From positions 1 through 51,198 of the IMG/VR virus record IMGVR_UViG_3300025276_000048: a DNA stretch of 51,198 bases. One strand, 5' to 3'. Positions 5,605 to 14,058 of this stretch are shown one piece after another. Numbering within the stretch: the first letter of the stretch is position 1; each line of letters begins with the position of its first letter. The translations under genes and the position numbers were made by a program. The DNA comes from a virus. The notes beneath the pieces were generated by a model. It saw only the letters and a list, made by a program, of their open reading frames with translations. It did not search any database and was not told the DNA's origin.

Positions 5605-5899
5605 TTTAGACGACGAACAAATTGAGCGCTTAGCTGAGGCTATTGTAGAAAAATTATTTATAAAGCAAGAAGAGTCTGACGCAAAATTTATTGAAGACTT
5701 AGAAGCTTCTAATGCAAATGCGCAAATTTATGTTGTAAATAATGACGGTAGCGTGTTAAGCGAGCCTGAACAACAAATACAAATGCTGCAAAATGAGTTT
5801 GATGTTGCTTTAAAAAATGAGTTATATAACACTGCAGCAGACCTTGATCTTAAAATTAAATTACTAAAAAAACAAATAAATGACGACAACGCCAAGTAA
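5576..5899 (+). CDS. Coiled-coil protein, 107 aa, GTG start
   Basis: The frame has no ATG near its beginning; GTG at 5576, inside the previous gene, is the only good start, giving a 29-base overlap. The product is acidic and helical. Its C-terminal part (QMLQNEFDVALKNELYNTAA followed by DLDLKIKLLKKQ) resembles the UVR helical hairpin of UvrB/UvrC and related chaperone adaptors, but without strong identity. Function is unknown. The exact start is uncertain. Confidence 0.5.
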   Translation: MRDSNTPKFNLDDEQIERLAEAIVEKLFIKQEESDAKFIEDLEASNANAQIYVVNNDGSVLSEPEQQIQMLQNEFDVALKNELYNTAADLDLKIKLLKKQINDDNAK

Positions 5900-6203
5900 A
5901 CTAGAATTACGCGATTATGCTATACGCGCAGGTGCTTCTGAATTAGTTGAAGATTGTATTAAAAATAACTTTAATCCAGGTGAACCAGCTGATTTTGAAG
6001 AATGGGTAAACGAAACGTTTGATGCAAATTGCATTGGTGTATTATGCGACGACGCTTGGCAAGAAGCTGTGTGGGAAAGATTGCATGATGAGATCAATGA
6101 AGTATTCTATCAGTTTATTAGAGGCATTCAGCATGATATCTACGATAAAGCTTCATTATCAATAAAATCGTTACACTATGATAAATCGTCTATTAGCCTC
6201 TGA
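5880..6203 (+). CDS. Acidic protein, 107 aa, unknown function
   Basis: A 107-residue acidic protein starting MTTTPSKLELRDYAIRAGAS, with Trp and Cys residues in the middle (CIGVLCDDAWQEAVWERLHD) and a helical body. No family is recognised. It overlaps the preceding gene by 20 bases in a different frame, and its own end is overlapped by the next small membrane gene, in keeping with the tight packing of this operon. Confidence 0.6.
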   Translation: MTTTPSKLELRDYAIRAGASELVEDCIKNNFNPGEPADFEEWVNETFDANCIGVLCDDAWQEAVWERLHDEINEVFYQFIRGIQHDIYDKASLSIKSLHYDKSSISL

Positions 6204-6342
6204 TATAATCATGCTAGTAGGCTGCGCTATAGTTGTAGCTATGCTGGTAGCTGATTTTTTATACTCTCAATATTTATACCATAAACCACACAAAGATGAA
6301 TACTACCCTGGAAAAAATAAAAAGCGAAGCGCAAAACGATGA
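6178..6342 (+). CDS. Small single-span membrane protein, 54 aa
   Basis: Residues about 9-29 (DIIMLVGCAIVVAMLVADFL) form one clear membrane helix. They are followed by a Tyr/Lys-rich tail (YLYHKPHKDEYYPGKNKKR), placing the basic end in the cytoplasm by the positive-inside rule. It overlaps the upstream gene by 26 bases. Small membrane proteins in early regions can act in superinfection exclusion or membrane takeover, but nothing specific can be said here. Confidence 0.5.
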   Translation: MINRLLASDIIMLVGCAIVVAMLVADFLYSQYLYHKPHKDEYYPGKNKKRSAKR

Positions 6343-6391
6343 AGTGATCGTTGCAACGCTTGGTCCTGAGATAGATAGTGACAATAGCTAG
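6296..6391 (+). CDS. Possible micro-ORF, 31 aa
   Basis: A 31-codon ATG ORF (MNTTLEKIKSEAQNDEVIVA) overlapping the end of the membrane protein gene by 47 bases. It is acidic and plausibly helical. Without a promoter, coupling or a motif the call rests only on the packed gene arrangement, and it may be chance. Confidence 0.25.
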   Translation: MNTTLEKIKSEAQNDEVIVATLGPEIDSDNS

Positions 6392-6423
6392 TAAAGATTA
6401 TAATCAAAGCACCCTATCGTCGC

Positions 6424-7044
6424 ATGTCCAAATACGAAAGAAATATGGAATACCTAAATAGAAGAAAGATTATATACCGGAGAAATCCTATTACGGATAG
6501 ACCTTCACATGTATATGACTGGGGGTTCTTCTATGAAGAAGGTACACGGGAGTACTTTGCACTGTTTGCTTCAAGAGCAAAGATAAACACGTACAGGTCG
6601 TTAAAGTGGCATTTGCATGTATTATGGCATCTTAACCATTCAATGACACAAGATACATTCAGAGAAACAGCCTTTTACTTAGCTGATCGTGAGAACGGAT
6701 TTGTAACGTTTACACTTTCTGAACAAACTCTTGAAACCTTTATACATGATGTATCTTTAAAAGATTTAGGTGAAAGACCACCAAATAAGACAAGAAAGAT
6801 TATATTTAAGGATTCCTGTGTACTTAATAGAATCGACAAACTAAAAATTGTCGGACATATTGTAGGTAAACAAAAGCTTTCTGAAACCGAAATATATGAT
6901 GCAATGCTACTGCTTCATGACGATAACGAAAAGTTAACTATCGACAAAATTGCTGAGTCACTAGGGGTTTCAGCGCGGACCATACATAGAAATATGTCTG
7001 CTGAGTTAAAAAAAGAAAAAGAATTATTAAACGCTAACTTATGA
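6424..7044 (+). CDS. Helix-turn-helix regulatory protein, 206 aa
   Basis: The C-terminal 45 residues hold a clear helix-turn-helix (LTIDKIAESLGVSARTIHRN) followed by a basic helix (SAELKKEKE). The N-terminal 130 residues are aromatic and basic with no recognised domain (YDWGFFYEEGTREYFALFAS, WHLHVLWHLNHSM). It lies immediately before the sigma factor gene and overlaps a 48-codon ORF by ATGA. It is probably a phage transcription regulator or a replication protein with a DNA-binding tail. The short upstream spacer contains TATAAT. Confidence 0.6.
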   Translation: MSKYERNMEYLNRRKIIYRRNPITDRPSHVYDWGFFYEEGTREYFALFASRAKINTYRSLKWHLHVLWHLNHSMTQDTFRETAFYLADRENGFVTFTLSEQTLETFIHDVSLKDLGERPPNKTRKIIFKDSCVLNRIDKLKIVGHIVGKQKLSETEIYDAMLLLHDDNEKLTIDKIAESLGVSARTIHRNMSAELKKEKELLNANL

Positions 7045-7187
7045 AAGACATAATTAAATTTGATAATTGGATGAAAAGTATTAAAAATATTTACTATTTT
7101 AATAATGAGCGAATGGTCGCCGCTTATGAGATAATTAAAGAAAATGAAAAAGTACAACATTCAAAATTACGTCTTATACAAAAATGA
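7041..7187 (+). CDS. Possible small protein, 48 aa, before the sigma gene
   Basis: A 48-residue ORF (MKDIIKFDNWMKSIKNIYYF) coupled by ATGA to the helix-turn-helix gene. It overlaps the first 44 bases of the sigma factor ORF in another frame. If the sigma factor uses a later start (Met-31), the overlap disappears and this ORF becomes more credible. No motif is seen. Confidence 0.4.
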   Translation: MKDIIKFDNWMKSIKNIYYFNNERMVAAYEIIKENEKVQHSKLRLIQK

Positions 7188-7896
7188 TGTAGAGAAAGTA
7201 ATATCAAGAAACGAGGGTTTAACCTGGAAGGAAATGACAAGAGACCAATTGGTAGCACAATTTCTCCCTTTAGTTGAAAACTTAGCAAGAAAGTTTAGTA
7301 CATCAGATCAAGCTTCAGGTGTATTAAGTATAAATGATTTGATTCAAGAGGGCAACTATGGCTTAGTTGCAGCAGTCGACAAAATAAGTTGGGATGTAAT
7401 TTTTGACTCTGAAGATCCCGAAAAAACAATCAAGTCATTCCTATCCAAAAGAATCAAAGGTGCTATACGACGCGCCATAGACATAAATAGAGGCGATGTA
7501 CGCATACCTGAACACAAGCTTAATGAAATTAGGAAGTCACCAGATAACGAACATATGGTTGCGATGTTCTTTAATAGCGTATTTTCAAGCATCGACGCGT
7601 TCAGTGACGACGAAAACCCACATTTCCAAGTTCCTGATACATCGGAACCTTATAATATTGCGATCATAAATTCTTATTTACTAGGTTTAATGCGCCAGTA
7701 CTTAACACCATTGCAATACGATGTTGTAAGACTTTCATACGGTTTAGACCAAGATAAGATGCCAGCTACAAAAATTGCCGTATATTGCAGCATTAACGTT
7801 GCTACGGCTAACGTAAGAATATCACAAATAAAGAAGGAAGCGATTGATACTTTAATTGCAAACACCGATCCTTCTCAAGTGTTAGACTTTTTATAA
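7144..7896 (+). CDS. RNA polymerase sigma factor, sigma-70 family, 250 aa
   Basis: Residues about 35-115 match sigma region 2: QFLPLVENLARKF, then INDLIQEGNYGLVAAVDK (compare DLIQEGNIGLMKAV in RpoD), then FLSKRIKGAIRRAID. Residues about 119-130 (VRIPEHKLNEIR) resemble the start of region 3. Residues about 186-237 form region 4, with LTPLQYDVVRLSYGL and a helix-turn-helix (ATKIAVYCSINVATANVRIS). Region 1.1 is absent. It should direct host RNA polymerase to phage promoters, and the seven repeats at the left end are the natural candidates. The start is uncertain: Met-31 also works. It lies between a regulator and the recombination genes. Confidence 0.85.
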   Translation: MKKYNIQNYVLYKNDVEKVISRNEGLTWKEMTRDQLVAQFLPLVENLARKFSTSDQASGVLSINDLIQEGNYGLVAAVDKISWDVIFDSEDPEKTIKSFLSKRIKGAIRRAIDINRGDVRIPEHKLNEIRKSPDNEHMVAMFFNSVFSSIDAFSDDENPHFQVPDTSEPYNIAIINSYLLGLMRQYLTPLQYDVVRLSYGLDQDKMPATKIAVYCSINVATANVRISQIKKEAIDTLIANTDPSQVLDFL

Positions 7897-7925
7897 TTAA
7901 ACTTAATTAAATACCATATACCACT

Positions 7926-8468
7926 ATGACATTAAATGAAAAACTAGCAAACATTCAAACTCGATTCAAGTCGAAAAAATCTCGCTACAACTCATTCGGT
8001 AAGTATAACTTCCGCTCTGCTGAAGATATTCTTGAAGCAACTAAACCTTTCTTATTAGAATTAGGCGTAACAGTAATTGTCAGCGAACAAATCGTTTCGT
8101 CTGATCCATTCCCAATTATGGAATCATCTGCTATTATTTCGGATGGCGAGACTAATATCACCGCAACAGCAATGGTTGGTATTGATCTTAATCAGAAGGG
8201 TATGCAAATGCCACAAAAATTTGGGTCAGCGTCATCTTATGGAAAAAAATATGCCTTAGGCAACTTATTCCTTATTGATGATACTCAAGATGCTGATGCT
8301 GCCAACACTCATGATAAGAAAACTGAAGCTAAAAGTAAAATAGCTAATTCCACCGATGCTGCATATACAAAAGCAGTGCAATATATACAAGGCGGTGGTA
8401 AGCTAGAAGCTATTAAGCAGAAGTATGATCTTGCACCGAGTGTAGAAGTAGCCTTACAAAAACTATAA
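7926..8468 (+). CDS. Erf-family single-strand annealing protein, 180 aa
   Basis: The fold signature is clear: KYNFRSAEDILEATKPFL at about residues 26-43, and FGSASSYGKKYALGNLFLID at about 99-118 followed by DDTQDAD. These are the conserved segments of the ERF superfamily (phage P22 Erf). Such proteins form rings on single-stranded DNA and anneal complementary strands during recombination-dependent replication. The C-terminal 50 residues are a variable helical tail. The exonuclease gene begins two bases after its stop, giving a lambda Red-like pair of annealing protein and nuclease. Confidence 0.85.
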   Translation: MTLNEKLANIQTRFKSKKSRYNSFGKYNFRSAEDILEATKPFLLELGVTVIVSEQIVSSDPFPIMESSAIISDGETNITATAMVGIDLNQKGMQMPQKFGSASSYGKKYALGNLFLIDDTQDADAANTHDKKTEAKSKIANSTDAAYTKAVQYIQGGGKLEAIKQKYDLAPSVEVALQKL

Positions 8469-8469
8469 T

Positions 8470-9201
8470 ATGAGTCATGCTAAAGCAATAGAAAAACTAA
8501 GAGAAGACGAACATTACTATGGTGCGTTTGGTAGAAACTTTTTATCTAATTCAGATATTGGAACTCTACTAAACAATCCGCTAGAATATGGTAAACCTTC
8601 TGAGCGAATACCGGCATTCTTAGTTGGCGGCTATTTTCATACCGCTATACTAGAACCTGAAAAGCTTAAGAACTTTAAAATAGTTGAAGCTACCACGCGC
8701 AATACTAAAAAGTATAAAGAAATAAGTGGTGGTGAACTTTGTCTGTTGCAGCATGAAGCTGATAAGACTGAAGCCTTAGTTGATACTGTTTTAGCAAATG
8801 ACTATTGCCGTGCATTAATTCGTCCTATTGATTTTGAATACGAGAAGCCAGCAATTGGTGAGCTTTTTGGTAAACAATGGAAAGGCAAAGCAGATATAAT
8901 TAATCACGATGACGGTTTAATTGTAGATCTTAAGACTACTGGAGACCTTGATAGGTTTAGGTGGTCTGCTAAGAAATATAACTATGACAGTCAAGCATAT
9001 ATATACCGATCACTCTTTGGGTATGACATGGTTTTTTTAGCGGTTGACAAGAAAACCCAGAAGATTGGTATTTTTGATTGCTCACCACAATTTTATGAGT
9101 CAGGCAAAGACAAGGTTGAACGTGCTATTGAAGCATACAACTTGTTTATAGATGACGAAAACTTTGACCCCACAAACTATTTTATTAACGAAACCTTATA
9201 A
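8470..9201 (+). CDS. PD-(D/E)XK exonuclease, RecE/Cas4-like, 243 aa
   Basis: Active-site elements are visible in order: GELFG (about 130-134), KADII with Asp-142, DLKTT with Asp-153 and Lys-155, and the Q-x-x-x-Y motif SQAYIYR (about 174-180). The N-terminus (FLSNSDIGTLLNNP) and FHTAI match the phage PD-(D/E)XK group that includes exonuclease VIII-type enzymes. It should resect double-stranded DNA ends to feed the Erf-type protein encoded just upstream. Confidence 0.85.
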   Translation: MSHAKAIEKLREDEHYYGAFGRNFLSNSDIGTLLNNPLEYGKPSERIPAFLVGGYFHTAILEPEKLKNFKIVEATTRNTKKYKEISGGELCLLQHEADKTEALVDTVLANDYCRALIRPIDFEYEKPAIGELFGKQWKGKADIINHDDGLIVDLKTTGDLDRFRWSAKKYNYDSQAYIYRSLFGYDMVFLAVDKKTQKIGIFDCSPQFYESGKDKVERAIEAYNLFIDDENFDPTNYFINETL

Positions 9202-9211
9202 ATTATATACT

Positions 9212-9523
9212 ATGGCTTCAATTATCAAGACGTCGATTAACTTAGACAGTATCGACAAAACAAAAATCATCAATGGCAAAAAAGGTAAATACCTACCCAT
9301 TGTAATTACTATCAACGATGAAGTTGATCAATTCGGTAACCAAGGACCAGTAATTCTTGAGCAGTCTAAAGAAGAGCGTGATGCTAAAACTGCAAAAATT
9401 TACTTAGGCAATGTAAAAGTTGTATGGTCTAATGGTCAAAACGTAGAGGCTGCTCCACGCGAAGACAATCGTGGTGGAATGAGTGCACCAGCACCGTCAG
9501 CAGTAGACGACTTGCCATTCTAA
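9212..9523 (+). CDS. SSB-like protein with acidic C-terminal tip, 103 aa
   Basis: I choose the ATG giving MASIIKTSINLDSIDKTKII; an upstream ATG in frame would overlap the exonuclease by 50 bases. The body is beta-rich (YLPIVITINDEVDQFGNQGP, YLGNVKVVW). The tail is low-complexity (GGMSAPAPSAVDDLPF) and ends in DDLPF, like the acidic hydrophobic tip of SSB proteins that recruits partner enzymes. No canonical SSB OB-fold motif is seen, so the function is inferred from the tail and from its place between the exonuclease and the primase-helicase. Confidence 0.6.
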   Translation: MASIIKTSINLDSIDKTKIINGKKGKYLPIVITINDEVDQFGNQGPVILEQSKEERDAKTAKIYLGNVKVVWSNGQNVEAAPREDNRGGMSAPAPSAVDDLPF

Positions 9524-9572
9524 AACTGTGTATAGCAGTATAAAATATTAATAACACTACAATTCGCATTTA

Positions 9573-11285
9573 ATGCAGACAACAGAGATCAATGGATTTG
9601 AGATTGATAAATTCAATCAACATAGCCTTGAAGAGGGAAAATCACAGGGGATATGTCCTCTATGTTCTCACGATAGGAAACCCAAAAATCAGAAGGACAA
9701 GTGTTCTTCATATGATTGGGAACGGGGTCTTGGTACTTGTCATAATTGTAATAAAACTTTTCAGCTCCATACTTTTAATCGTAAGGGCAAAGCCGAAAAA
9801 GTGTATGTTAAGCCTACACAACCAGAAGAGCAATCCACCGTCAACGATAAAGTTGCTGAGTGGTTTGCCTCTCGAGGTATATCAAGGTCTACATTATACG
9901 AAGTCGGAGTAACTGACGGTCAAGAGTTTATGCCTCAAACCGGGAAAGTAGAGAATGCAATTCAATTTAATTATTTTGTTGGTGACCAATTAGTAAACGT
10001 GAAATATCGTGATGGTCGCAAAAATTTTAAACTCTACAAAGGCGCTGAAAAGGTATTCTACAATATTAATAGTATAGTAGGATACGAGTATTGTGTGATC
10101 GTTGAGGGCGAGATGGATGTATTAGCACTGCACGAAGCAGGGGTTACCAACGCCGTCTCTGTCCCCAACGGCGCCACTCTCAATACAAACAATCTTGAGT
10201 ACTTAGATAACACAATTGATTACTTCTTAGATCAAGAAAAAATCATTATCGCTGTAGATTCAGATGAAGCTGGCCAAGCACTACAGCAAGAACTTATTAG
10301 AAGACTTGGTACAGAAGTATGTTACATCGCCACTTTCGACGATTGTAAAGACGCAAACGAATATCTTGTTAAATATGGCAAAGAAAAACTTGTTAGTAGA
10401 ATTACCGCTGCTTCCCCCGTACCTCTTGAAAACGTCACCACCTTCCGAGATGTTGAAGGAGAGGTTACAGATTTTGTTAGGAATGGATTTAAACCAGGCT
10501 TTCAAATTGGTTTGCGTGAGTTTGATAGCATCTTTAGTACTTACACTGGCCAATTTATTACTGTTACTGGTATCCCCAGTTCTGGCAAGTCTGATTTCGT
10601 AGATCAAATGTGTGTAGGTTACAACCAATTATATGGTTGGAAGACTGCCTATGCATCTCCTGAAAATCAACCAACGTTTCTTCATGCCCATAAACTTATG
10701 CGTAAGATATGGGGTGGAATGCCTAGTGAGGCAGATATCAATACTGAAAAGTGGAATAACATTGCGGATATGTGTAATAGTAGTTTCTACCATATTGATA
10801 TGGAGAAGTATACACTAGAGCATGTATTGAAAAAAGGTGCTGAGCTTGTAAAGCGTAAAGGTATAAAGTGCTTAGTAATAGACCCTTATAATAAAGTGCG
10901 CTCTGCTAAGCCTTCAACCGACGTTAATCAGTATACGCTTGATTACTTAGAGCAGATCGATGTCTTCGCTAAGAAGTACGATGTTCTAGTTATAGTCGTA
11001 GCTCACCCTACTAAAATGTATAAAGATGGTAATGGCAAAATAGAAGAGCCTACCATGTACAACATCAAAGGCGGTGGTGAATGGTATGACGCTTCTTACC
11101 ACGGTCTCTTAGTGCATAGAGATTACGATGCCCAAACTGTTAAGGTCAAGGTTCTTAAAGTTAAGTTTCAAAACTTAGGCGAGAACGGAGCTGAAGCACA
11201 TTTTAAGTGGCAGTCTGATAGCGGTGGTTACAAACCTATTGATAGCTCTAAATCCTTTGCTAATGAACAAATGCCTTGGGAATAA
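9573..11285 (+). CDS. Primase-helicase, T7 gp4/Twinkle type, 570 aa
   Basis: Domains run in the classic order. A zinc-binding module has Cys 28, 31, 56 and 59 (CPLC...CHNC). The TOPRIM primase core shows VEGEMD (177-182) and DSDEAG (229-234). The RecA-like helicase has Walker A GIPSSGKS (333-340) and Walker B LVIDP (434-438), then VVAHPTK (about 475-481) as the H4/sensor region. It should unwind DNA at the fork and prime the lagging strand. The polymerase partner is not in this window. The C-terminus ends in Trp-Glu, and the stop overlaps the next ATG. Confidence 0.92.
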   Translation: MQTTEINGFEIDKFNQHSLEEGKSQGICPLCSHDRKPKNQKDKCSSYDWERGLGTCHNCNKTFQLHTFNRKGKAEKVYVKPTQPEEQSTVNDKVAEWFASRGISRSTLYEVGVTDGQEFMPQTGKVENAIQFNYFVGDQLVNVKYRDGRKNFKLYKGAEKVFYNINSIVGYEYCVIVEGEMDVLALHEAGVTNAVSVPNGATLNTNNLEYLDNTIDYFLDQEKIIIAVDSDEAGQALQQELIRRLGTEVCYIATFDDCKDANEYLVKYGKEKLVSRITAASPVPLENVTTFRDVEGEVTDFVRNGFKPGFQIGLREFDSIFSTYTGQFITVTGIPSSGKSDFVDQMCVGYNQLYGWKTAYASPENQPTFLHAHKLMRKIWGGMPSEADINTEKWNNIADMCNSSFYHIDMEKYTLEHVLKKGAELVKRKGIKCLVIDPYNKVRSAKPSTDVNQYTLDYLEQIDVFAKKYDVLVIVVAHPTKMYKDGNGKIEEPTMYNIKGGGEWYDASYHGLLVHRDYDAQTVKVKVLKVKFQNLGENGAEAHFKWQSDSGGYKPIDSSKSFANEQMPWE

Positions 11286-11566
11286 TGGGTAGTGGTTCAA
11301 AAAAAAGCACTAAAAAAACAAAATGGGGTGACTATTATAGGTCTGAAGAAGAATATAAAGCTATGTCATGGTGTATAAAAAACGAAATTACTATAGGCTT
11401 GATAGCAGCAGAGACAGGCGTTGCGCCAAAGAAATTTTATGTTGAAATACAAATAGGCAAAAAGAAAAGTCGAGACCCTAGCAAGTATTTGTCAGAGGAT
11501 GCACGAAAGCAGGTTTATAAATATTATATTTATTATTATGAAAAACATAGAAACGCAGTATCGTAG
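11285..11566 (+). CDS. Basic protein, 93 aa, unknown function
   Basis: The start is the ATG overlapping the primase-helicase stop as TAATG (MGSGSKKSTKKTKWGDYYRS). The product is Lys- and Tyr-rich. A helix-turn-helix-like middle (SWCIKNEITIGLIAAETGVA, then PKKFYVEI) may bind DNA, but the match is loose. It overlaps the thymidylate synthase start by 29 bases. No family is recognised. Confidence 0.6.
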   Translation: MGSGSKKSTKKTKWGDYYRSEEEYKAMSWCIKNEITIGLIAAETGVAPKKFYVEIQIGKKKSRDPSKYLSEDARKQVYKYYIYYYEKHRNAVS

Positions 11567-12368
11567 TTTAATTAAAGAGCTATTAGATGCGCCCTTCAAA
11601 CCTGATCGAACAGGTACAGGTACTTATTCTCTTTTCGGCAAAACGCTAGAACATGATATGTCAGCGGGTTTTCCGCTTTTGTTATCTAAGAAGGTTTCGT
11701 TTAAAGCTGCAAAGTTTGAATTACTATGGATCTTGAAAGGTCGAACAGACATAAAATATTTAAGAGATAACGGTATTAACTACTGGGATCCCGATTATAA
11801 ACGCTCTGGACGTACTGATGGAACCTTAGGACCTGTATACGGCAAGCAATGGCGCAATTTTAATGGCATTGATCAGCTCCAAAGATTAATAGTAGGTATA
11901 ATGACTAGCCCTGAATCTAGGCGTCTTATATTGAGCGCATGGAACCCGAGCGAATTACATCAAATGGCATTGCCTCCGTGTCATTACGGCTTTCAAGTAT
12001 ATATAAACGACGGTAAGCTAGATTTAATGTGGCAACAGCGTTCAGCAGACGTGTTTTTAGGATTACCTTATGACATAGCCATGTATGGCTTATTATTAGA
12101 GTTGCTTGCTAAAGGTGCCGGTTATCAACCAGGTAAACTAATAGCTCAATTAGGTGATTGTCATTTGTACTCAAATCACTTAGAGCAATCTAAAGAGTTA
12201 CTTAGTAGAAAATTAAACAATATGCTTTTGCCTGTACTAGATTTAGCAGGATCAGGGTTGACAATTGGTTATGATAAAGAAGTTGTAATTCCTAATGAAT
12301 GGGAAATTGAACTAAAAAGTTATGAGCCGTTGCCAGCTATAAAAGCACCTTTAAGCGTTGGACTATAA
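11538..12368 (+). CDS. Thymidylate synthase, ThyA type, 276 aa
   Basis: It converts dUMP to dTMP with methylene-tetrahydrofolate. The start is set at MKNIETQYRSLIKELLDAP, the normal beginning of the family; an earlier in-frame ATG would extend it unusually. Visible are the folate/phosphate N-terminus PDRTGTGT, GPVYGKQWR, the catalytic Cys in LPPCHYGFQ, QRSADVFLGLPYDIA and GDCHLY. The C-terminus APLSVGL replaces the usual APxAV. Length is close to the 264 residues of E. coli ThyA. It supplies dTMP for an AT-rich phage genome and is joined to the next gene by TAATG. Confidence 0.95.
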   Translation: MKNIETQYRSLIKELLDAPFKPDRTGTGTYSLFGKTLEHDMSAGFPLLLSKKVSFKAAKFELLWILKGRTDIKYLRDNGINYWDPDYKRSGRTDGTLGPVYGKQWRNFNGIDQLQRLIVGIMTSPESRRLILSAWNPSELHQMALPPCHYGFQVYINDGKLDLMWQQRSADVFLGLPYDIAMYGLLLELLAKGAGYQPGKLIAQLGDCHLYSNHLEQSKELLSRKLNNMLLPVLDLAGSGLTIGYDKEVVIPNEWEIELKSYEPLPAIKAPLSVGL

Positions 12369-13249
12369 TGAAGTATTTTATTTATCACATTCCGGGTAAA
12401 AAAATTGGAGTAACACGTAATCTTGTTAAGAGAGTTACTCAGCAACAGGGTTATGCTGAAGAAGAATATGAAGTTCTATTTGCAGGTGATGATATTAATC
12501 AAATATCAAAATTAGAGATAGAACTTCAAAAGTCTTATGGCTATCCAGTTGATCAAACAGAGTATAAGAATTTATTTAAAAACAATAATCTAATGAAATT
12601 AAATTCAACAGATCAAACAACAACTTTTCCTGTGCCGCTTAATGAGCTTAAGGATATGCTGATGGACAACTTAGGTTTATCATGGGTAACACCTCAAGGC
12701 TATCGCTTTACTATAGACGCGCAAAACGTAGTATGGATAAAGAATAACGCTTTTTCGTCGCAGTTTAGCAATGAAAGATGCTTTGTATATAATAAAGCTT
12801 TCCACGAATTTGAGCAAGATCGTTTTGAAGTACAAGCTATTCGCCCAGCTTACGAGCCTACTGAAGATGATAGTATCTTTGATGAGATACGTACATGGGC
12901 ACACAACCGTGGTATATATAAAAGTGGTGATACTAAAACACAATTAATTAAATTATATGAAGAAGTCGGAGAACTTAGTGAAGCAGTACTTAAGTCTGAT
13001 AATGACGAGTTTATTGACGCTATTGGTGATGCTATTGTTGTCCTCACCAACCTTGCCGAGCTTGGAGGCGTCCGTATTGAAGATTGTATTGAGTCTGCTT
13101 ATAATGAGATTGCTAATAGATCTGGCAACATGGTCAACGGGACGTTCGTTAAAGAAACCCCAGCCGTAGTCAATAAAGACCCACACCTGGAAAGCTCTAT
13201 GGGTCAAGCTTTTTCTCGTTATATAAAAAGCAAATCACAAACGTTATGA
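12368..13249 (+). CDS. GIY-YIG-like / MazG fusion protein, 293 aa
   Basis: The N-terminus (KYFIYHIPGKKIGVTRNLVK) resembles a GIY-YIG nuclease core: FIYHI as the first element, KIGVT as the second, Arg-17, and Glu-50/52 in SKLEIELQKSYG as possible catalytic residues. The first motif is degenerate, so nuclease activity is uncertain. Residues about 169-258 are an all-alpha MazG-type NTP pyrophosphohydrolase with LYEEVGELSEAV (metal-binding Glu pairs) and DAIGDAIVVL (Asp pair). MazG enzymes cleave dNTPs or alarmone-type nucleotides. The region between the domains (about 80-160) is unassigned. Confidence 0.75.
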   Translation: MKYFIYHIPGKKIGVTRNLVKRVTQQQGYAEEEYEVLFAGDDINQISKLEIELQKSYGYPVDQTEYKNLFKNNNLMKLNSTDQTTTFPVPLNELKDMLMDNLGLSWVTPQGYRFTIDAQNVVWIKNNAFSSQFSNERCFVYNKAFHEFEQDRFEVQAIRPAYEPTEDDSIFDEIRTWAHNRGIYKSGDTKTQLIKLYEEVGELSEAVLKSDNDEFIDAIGDAIVVLTNLAELGGVRIEDCIESAYNEIANRSGNMVNGTFVKETPAVVNKDPHLESSMGQAFSRYIKSKSQTL

Positions 13250-13470
13250 AACAAAAAATAATTAACTTTCGTGATCCAGTTGTTGAGCGCGTAGTAGATA
13301 AGTTTGTAGATCGTTCAGACGTAGGCTTTAAGAAGTACGGCGTCACTCTAGATGCAGACCCAAGCGATATGTTTGAATGGCTTAATCATTTACAAGAAGA
13401 GCTTATGGATGCTGTGTTATATTTGCAGAAAGCTAAAGAAGAGCATGAAGCAACGAGCTCCGAGAAGTAA
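13246..13470 (+). CDS. Short MazG-like protein, 74 aa
   Basis: The sequence KKYGVTL...WLNHLQEELMDAVLYLQKA matches a small phage MazG-like group in which KYG-x-TL is followed by HLQEEL-x-DA. The Glu pair in QEELMDAV and the following Asp would bind metal. At 74 residues it holds one helical half and would need to oligomerise. It overlaps the MazG fusion gene by ATGA, so the phage makes two MazG-type products side by side, directly after thymidylate synthase. Confidence 0.7.
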   Translation: MKQKIINFRDPVVERVVDKFVDRSDVGFKKYGVTLDADPSDMFEWLNHLQEELMDAVLYLQKAKEEHEATSSEK

Positions 13471-13471
13471 T

Positions 13472-13942
13472 ATGAAAAGAAAATTCACACGAAAGAAAGG
13501 GCCTGTAAGAGCAAACAAAGTATCATATGATGGTATCAACTTTGCTTCAGGACTTGAGAAGTACATGTATATGGCTTTGAGAAAAGCTAAGATTGCTGCA
13601 CTATATGAGGGGGAAACGTTTGAATTGCAACATGCGTTTGAATTCCCATTTGAAAGTTTTGAAAGAACAGGAAACGGTAAGGGCGACTTTATTAATAGAG
13701 GAAATAAAAAAATACTTAATATTAAATATACCCCAGATTTTGTGGGTAAGCATTTTATTATTGAAACTAAAGGTAGAGCTAATGAATCATTTCCGATGCG
13801 CTGGAAGTTGTTTAAGAAGTATATAGCTGAAAACAAGTTAGAGCCTTTTGCATTATATAAACCTCAAAATCATAAAGAATGCGACATAGTAGTAGCATTG
13901 ATTCTAGAGCGCCAAAACAAAACGCGCGGAAGCAATACATAG
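13472..13942 (+). CDS. PD-(D/E)XK nuclease, DUF1064-type, 156 aa
   Basis: The start is the ATG two bases after the preceding stop (MKRKFTRKKGPVRANKVSYD). The nuclease core shows FASGLEKYMY with Glu-29, YTPDF with Asp-89, and IIETKG with Glu-98 and Lys-100, then a basic helix (MRWKLFKKY). YTPDF with ExK is characteristic of DUF1064 and T7 endonuclease I-like phage enzymes that cut branched DNA. A role in resolving replication or recombination intermediates before packaging is inferred. The next small gene begins inside its 3' end. Confidence 0.8.
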   Translation: MKRKFTRKKGPVRANKVSYDGINFASGLEKYMYMALRKAKIAALYEGETFELQHAFEFPFESFERTGNGKGDFINRGNKKILNIKYTPDFVGKHFIIETKGRANESFPMRWKLFKKYIAENKLEPFALYKPQNHKECDIVVALILERQNKTRGSNT

Positions 13943-14058
13943 ACAGGCAAATAGACAAGTGGGTGCAGTGGTCGTGGCGTCAGCGTGGCAAAGTTAAATA
14001 CAAAGAGCTAATCTCAGAAATAGAAAGAATTACAGAGCATGCAGGAAAACGAAGATGA
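13879..14058 (+). CDS. Small basic protein, 59 aa
   Basis: A 59-residue basic ORF with a helical pattern (KQYIDRQIDKWVQWSWRQRG, then KVKYKELISEIERI). It begins 64 bases inside the nuclease gene in another frame and ends 20 bases into the next gene. The overlap on both sides fills what would otherwise be a 97-base gap. No family is recognised; the Trp/Arg-rich centre suggests nucleic-acid contact. Confidence 0.5.
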   Translation: MRHSSSIDSRAPKQNARKQYIDRQIDKWVQWSWRQRGKVKYKELISEIERITEHAGKRR

